Positions 15,450 to 17,870 of a stretch of 17,870 nucleotides of DNA are shown here, piece by piece. Position 1 is the stretch's first letter, and each line of letters opens with the position of its first letter. Made by a program: the position numbers and the translations under genes. Under the pieces are notes generated by a model. That model was not told where the DNA came from. It ran no database searches and saw nothing but the letters and a program-made list of their open reading frames with translations. This stretch comes from Syntrophobacterales bacterium (GTDB lineage: Bacteria; Desulfobacterota; Desulfobaccia; Desulfobaccales; 0-14-0-80-60-11), in contig JALNYP010000072.1 of NCBI GenBank assembly GCA_023229795.1, positions 1-17,870 on the forward strand. Reading direction: 5' to 3'.

Positions 15450-15961
15450 CGTCAATCACCTATCCTCAGCTTCCTCGGAAGCGTTCCAGAAGTGAGGGTC
15501 CTTCCCTCCCCCGGCATTACCCGGCTTCAACGGTACTATAACCCTCTCCGAATCCCGGCCTGGCCGCCAGCTTACCTGGCGTTTGGAGACGCTACCCCCA
15601 TCCAAACCGGACCTCCCACGTTACCCGAGATACCTTTCCGGCGTGCCGTCCCCACTACCCCGGTGAACCGGACCGGTGCTCTTAACGGTTTCTTCCCGGT
15701 CCGTGCTGCCTTCCCCGTTACTTAGGCGGGTCGGCGTTCACTACTTCACTTTCGAGGCCTGCTCAGGGTTCACTCGCGTTACGGCCCGCAGGATTGCTCG
15801 ATCGTCCAAAACGATCTTTGTCACGAGGCTTCAATATGTCCGGTTACCCAAACACATTGCTCGTCAGCTACCAGACTTACCGTCAACTATCTGGGTGGAA
15901 CCTTCCTCCACTGGCATCTCGCGCCATCGTGGCGCACTAAATAATTCAGGGAGTATAACCG

Positions 15962-15977
15962 CCCTTGGTCTTAAGAA
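15962..15977. repeat. Fifth CCCTTGGTCTTAA core, separated from the array by the intron
   Basis: CCCTTGGTCTTAAGAA matches cores at 13749-13985. With the intron removed, it would lie about 85 bp from the fourth core, close to the 73-75 bp period, indicating that the intron entered a pre-existing array. Confidence 0.65.
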
Positions 15978-16045
15978 TGTGTGTTAAAGGATTTTGTCCC
16001 CTCCTGCTATTCTATCTCTTTGGCCTGGGCCATCCTGTTTAAGGC

Positions 16046-16074
16046 TTGCAATTAGTACCGTAGGGTGGTACATT
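16046..16074 (+). promoter_or_regulatory. higBA promoter with overlapping operator
   Basis: TTGCAA (16046-16051) and TACATT (16069-16074) are separated by exactly 17 bp. An inverted repeat, GTACC (16055-16059) against GGTAC (16067-16071), covers the spacer and start of the -10 box. HigA-type antitoxins repress their own promoter by binding such palindromes, so this is the likely autoregulatory site. Confidence 0.55.
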
Positions 16075-16095
16075 AACCCATAATGGAGCTGCGGA

Positions 16096-16392
16096 ATGAT
16101 CGTGAGCTTTCGAGATGACTGGCTGAGCGATTTCTTTGTCGAGGACGTCCGATCAAAAGAAATCCCATCCGATTTGGAAAGCCGCCTGTTCCGCAAAATC
16201 CAGATGATCGACGACGCGACGACGGATCAGGATTTACGGGTGCCCCCCAGCAACCACTTCGAAAAGCTGCACGGCAATCTTGAAGGTTTCCATTCGATCC
16301 GCGTCAACAAACAATGGCGGCTCATCTTTCAGTGGGATGGCGGCCGAGGTGAAGCGACAGGCGTCTATCTTGACGACCATAGCTATCTGTGA
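16096..16392 (+). CDS. higB: HigB/RelE-superfamily toxin
   Basis: A 98-residue ribosome-associated mRNA-interferase-type toxin. ATG 16096 has GGAG seven nt upstream. The core reads HFEKLHGNLEGFHSIRVNKQ followed by WRLIFQWDGGRGEATGVYLDDHSYL, the typical HigB pattern: KL-G, SIRVN-QWR, and a late acidic-aspartate-histidine stretch. The conserved histidine and arginines used by this family are present and the length is normal. It is first in a two-gene unit with the antitoxin 17 bp downstream, the toxin-first order characteristic of higBA. Composition from here rightward is richer in GC and differs from the repeat zone to the left, in keeping with acquired DNA. Confidence 0.93.
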   Translation: MIVSFRDDWLSDFFVEDVRSKEIPSDLESRLFRKIQMIDDATTDQDLRVPPSNHFEKLHGNLEGFHSIRVNKQWRLIFQWDGGRGEATGVYLDDHSYL

Positions 16393-16409
16393 GGTGAACG
16401 AGGTGAACC

Positions 16410-16718
16410 ATGTTGACGACGAAGCGCAAGCCGGCGAGCGTCGGCGAAATCCTGATCGCAGAGTTTATGGAGCCGATGGGCCTGACGCAAGGCGCGTTGG
16501 CCGAAGCGATGGGCGTGCAGCGTAAGCACGTCAATGAACTGTGCAACAACCGCCGCAACGTGACCGCCCCTACCGCGCTCATCCTTGCCCGGGTGTTCGG
16601 TAACAGCCCCGATTTCTGGCTGAACGTGCAGCGGCGCCGCGATCTGTGGGAAGCGATGCACTCGCCTCGTGAACGCGAGCGGATCGAACGGGCTCGACCA
16701 CTGACAGCCGCCGCATGA
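16410..16718 (+). CDS. higA: HigA-family antitoxin, HTH (XRE) transcription regulator
   Basis: A 102-residue antitoxin that should bind and neutralise HigB and repress the pair's promoter. Helix-turn-helix residues about 25-65: GLTQGALAEAMGVQRKHVNE then LCNNRRNVTAPTALILARVFG; the SPDFWLNVQRRRDLWEA helix after it is a hallmark of the HigA/VapI group. ATG follows GAGGTGAACC, giving a ribosome site about six nt upstream. Starts 17 bp after the toxin stop, so cotranscribed. Both partners look intact. Confidence 0.93.
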   Translation: MLTTKRKPASVGEILIAEFMEPMGLTQGALAEAMGVQRKHVNELCNNRRNVTAPTALILARVFGNSPDFWLNVQRRRDLWEAMHSPRERERIERARPLTAAA

Positions 16719-16772
16719 CCTTTCATTTACGCCCCTCTTCTATCATGTCGTGGACGTTAAGAAAGGATGCCC

Positions 16773-17056
16773 ATGCGACCGTCCGTTGTGCTCGACATGA
16801 AGCGAAGCGCGAAGCGGTAAGCCGCTTCCGCACGGCGAACCCGCGCGTCTTCGGTTCGGTGCTGCATGGCACCGACCGGGACGGCACCGACCTCGACCTG
16901 CTGGTTGACGCGCTGCCAGGTGCCACGTTGTTGGACTTGGGCGATTTGGAAGAAGTACTGAAATCGCTGCTCGGCGTTGACGTTGATTTGCTGACGCCTA
17001 GCGACCTGCCACCGAAGTTCCGGGCCAAGGTGCTCGCGGAGGCGCAGCCGGTATGA
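16773..17056 (+). pseudogene. MNT-type nucleotidyltransferase (MntA-like antitoxin), frameshifted near 5' end
   Basis: Minimal nucleotidyltransferases partner HEPN toxins and inactivate them by adding AMP. The natural start is ATG 16773 (AAAGGA six nt upstream), reading MRPSVVLDMKR, but this frame hits TAA at 16818-16820. The rest of the protein is in the frame one base back: REAVSRFRTANPRVFGSV, then HGTDRDGTDLDLLVD with the catalytic GS..(T)D-D pattern, then DVDLLTPSDLPPKFRAKVL to TGA 17054-17056. One base has been lost around 16800-16812. Starts at 16715 or 16745 would bypass the shift but lack a ribosome site and give unfamiliar N-termini. The stop overlaps the HEPN ATG (ATGA). Could also be a base-calling error. 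Confidence 0.75.
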
Positions 17057-17253
17057 GCGAGAACCGTCTGCCCGATTACCTCGATCGCATACAGCAGGCC
17101 GCAACCGATGCCTGTGGCTTCCTGGAAGGCTTGGGCAAGGACAACTTCCTGGCTGACAAGCGCACCCAGCAGGCCGTCATCATGAGCCTCATCATCATCG
17201 GCGAGGCCGCCACAAAGGTGTTAGGCCCTGACCGAATCTATTCACACCCGTAA
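17053..17253 (+). pseudogene. HEPN-domain (DUF86-type) toxin, C-terminally truncated
   Basis: Starts at ATG 17053, overlapping the nucleotidyltransferase stop, the standard arrangement of MNT/HEPN modules. The first 57 or so residues fit the HEPN family (SENRLPDYLDRIQQAATDAC, then FLADKRTQQAVIMSLIIIGEAATKV). From about 17221 the sequence departs to LGPDRIYSHP and stops at TAA 17251-17253, giving 66 residues against a usual 110-120. The RNase motif (Arg, four to six residues, His) found in the missing part is absent, so the toxin should be dead. A deletion or recombination joint near 17221 is the likely cause. Confidence 0.82.
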
Positions 17254-17267
17254 GGAAATTTTCCACA

Positions 17268-17870
17268 ATGGACATCCCACGAATATTCAACATCACTGAA
17301 AGTGCTCACCGCATACACAACCCGATCACACCCGAAAAGCTCGCCACTCTCGGCGCGGCGTTGCGTCTGGAATCGGGGGCCCGAGTGCTCGACCTCGGCA
17401 GCGGTTCGGGGGAGATGCTATGCACCTGGGCACGCGATCACGGCGTCATCGGCACCGGCATCGACATGAGCCAGTTGTTCACCGAGCAAGCGAAACTCCG
17501 TGCTGAAGAACTCGGCGTCGCCGATCAAGTCAAGTTCATCCATGGCGATGCTGCCGGCTATGTCTCTGACGAGAAGGCCAGTGTGGCAGCCTGTGTCGGT
17601 GCCACTTGGATCGCCGGGGGGGTCGCCGGCACTATCGAGCTTCTGGCGCGGAGCTTGCGCACCGGAGGGATCATCCTCATCGGCGAGCCCTACTGGCGGC
17701 AGTTACCGCCGACGGAAGATGTTGCCAAGGGGTGTCTTGCCAACTCAATCTCCGACTTTCTCATGCTTCCAGAACTTCTCCCGTCTTTCGGCCACCTTGG
17801 CTACGACGTCGTTGAAATGGTTCTGGCTGACCAAGACGGCTGGGATAGATACGAGGCGGCCAAATGGCTC
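17268..17870 (+). CDS. Class I SAM-dependent methyltransferase, 3' end beyond window
   Basis: Open from ATG 17268 (AAGGA about 11 nt upstream) to the last base, 201 codons seen. The Rossmann-type SAM-binding fold is evident: motif I VLDLGSGSGEM (residues 40-50), an acidic residue at the end of strand two (GTGIDMSQ, D66), GDAAGY (93-98), and the later strand GGIILIGEPYW. The N-terminus IPRIFNITESAHRIHNPIT fits a family of small soluble methyltransferases of unknown substrate. Starts 14 bp after the truncated HEPN stop; it is probably the gene brought next to HEPN by the deletion. The substrate cannot be inferred. Confidence 0.88.
   Translation, partial: MDIPRIFNITESAHRIHNPITPEKLATLGAALRLESGARVLDLGSGSGEMLCTWARDHGVIGTGIDMSQLFTEQAKLRAEELGVADQVKFIHGDAAGYVSDEKASVAACVGATWIAGGVAGTIELLARSLRTGGIILIGEPYWRQLPPTEDVAKGCLANSISDFLMLPELLPSFGHLGYDVVEMVLADQDGWDRYEAAKWL

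Larger units (their letters stand above)
14031..15937 (-). mobile_element. Group II intron, apparently full length
   Basis: On the minus strand the element begins GTGCG (15937-15933), the consensus group II 5' end. About 480 nt of structured RNA (domains I-III) lead to a maturase gene in domain IV, then domain V (14083-14115) and domain VI (14036-14073, GGTTGGG paired with CCCAACC). Ending in AC would place the 3' end at 14031; this end is less certain, by a few bases to about ten. The EBS1 candidate TAAGTAA (complement of 15718-15724) pairs with the seven exon bases TTATTTA (complement of 15938-15944) with a single G-U, supporting the 5' junction. Group II introns are self-splicing retroelements that move by reverse splicing. 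This one interrupts the short-core repeat array, not a gene. Confidence 0.88.

Noticed and set aside
14031..15937. Intron inserted downstream of a terminator in the manner of group IIC introns
   Set aside because: No clear stem-loop lies directly before the 5' junction in the exon, and the 7-bp EBS1-IBS1 pairing suffices to explain the site.
13749..15977. CRISPR array
   Set aside because: The shared core is only about 13-18 bp and varies, spacing exceeds usual CRISPR units, and no cas gene is present. The units look like structured repeats instead.

Overview
The window looks like a bacterial chromosome of moderately high GC. The protein styles fit a Desulfobacterota-type (former Deltaproteobacteria) anaerobe, but that is inference; no rRNA or tRNA is present to settle it. 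The left half reads as ordinary chromosome and the right half (from about 9.9 kb) as accessory DNA.

Left (1-9.1 kb): the 3' two thirds of a glyceraldehyde-3-phosphate dehydrogenase gene on the plus strand faces a six-gene minus-strand block. In transcription order the block is an OmpR-family response regulator, its histidine kinase, a small secreted PepSY protein, a TolC-type outer-membrane lipoprotein, a HlyD-type adaptor and an RND pump. The genes abut or overlap (20-bp overlap, then two small gaps, then two ATGA overlaps). This makes a self-contained, sensor-controlled tripartite efflux system. A perfect TATAAT box with a 10-bp-spaced direct repeat just upstream sits about 110 bp before the regulator gene and suggests autoregulation.

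Middle (9.1-13.1 kb): about 700 bp of gene-free DNA with several perfect inverted repeats, then a staphylococcal-nuclease-like secreted nuclease broken by two -1 frameshifts, and 9 bp later a 900-residue protein. Its N-terminal half is a MobH/TraI-type HD relaxase and its C-terminal half is membrane segments plus a long coiled coil.

Repeat zone and intron (13.1-16.0 kb): immediately at the relaxase stop codon begins a duplicated block of about 115 bp containing direct repeats and hairpins. After an AT-rich stretch comes a second, unrelated set of short cores (CCCTTGGTCTTAA) spaced 73-75 bp. A group II intron of about 1.9 kb, encoding a reverse transcriptase/maturase without an endonuclease domain, lies inside this second array, between its fourth and fifth cores.

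Right end (16.0-17.9 kb): an intact HigB/HigA toxin-antitoxin pair with a recognisable promoter and operator, then a decayed MNT/HEPN pair (the nucleotidyltransferase frameshifted near its start, the HEPN protein truncated before its catalytic motif), and the start of a SAM-dependent methyltransferase that runs off the window.
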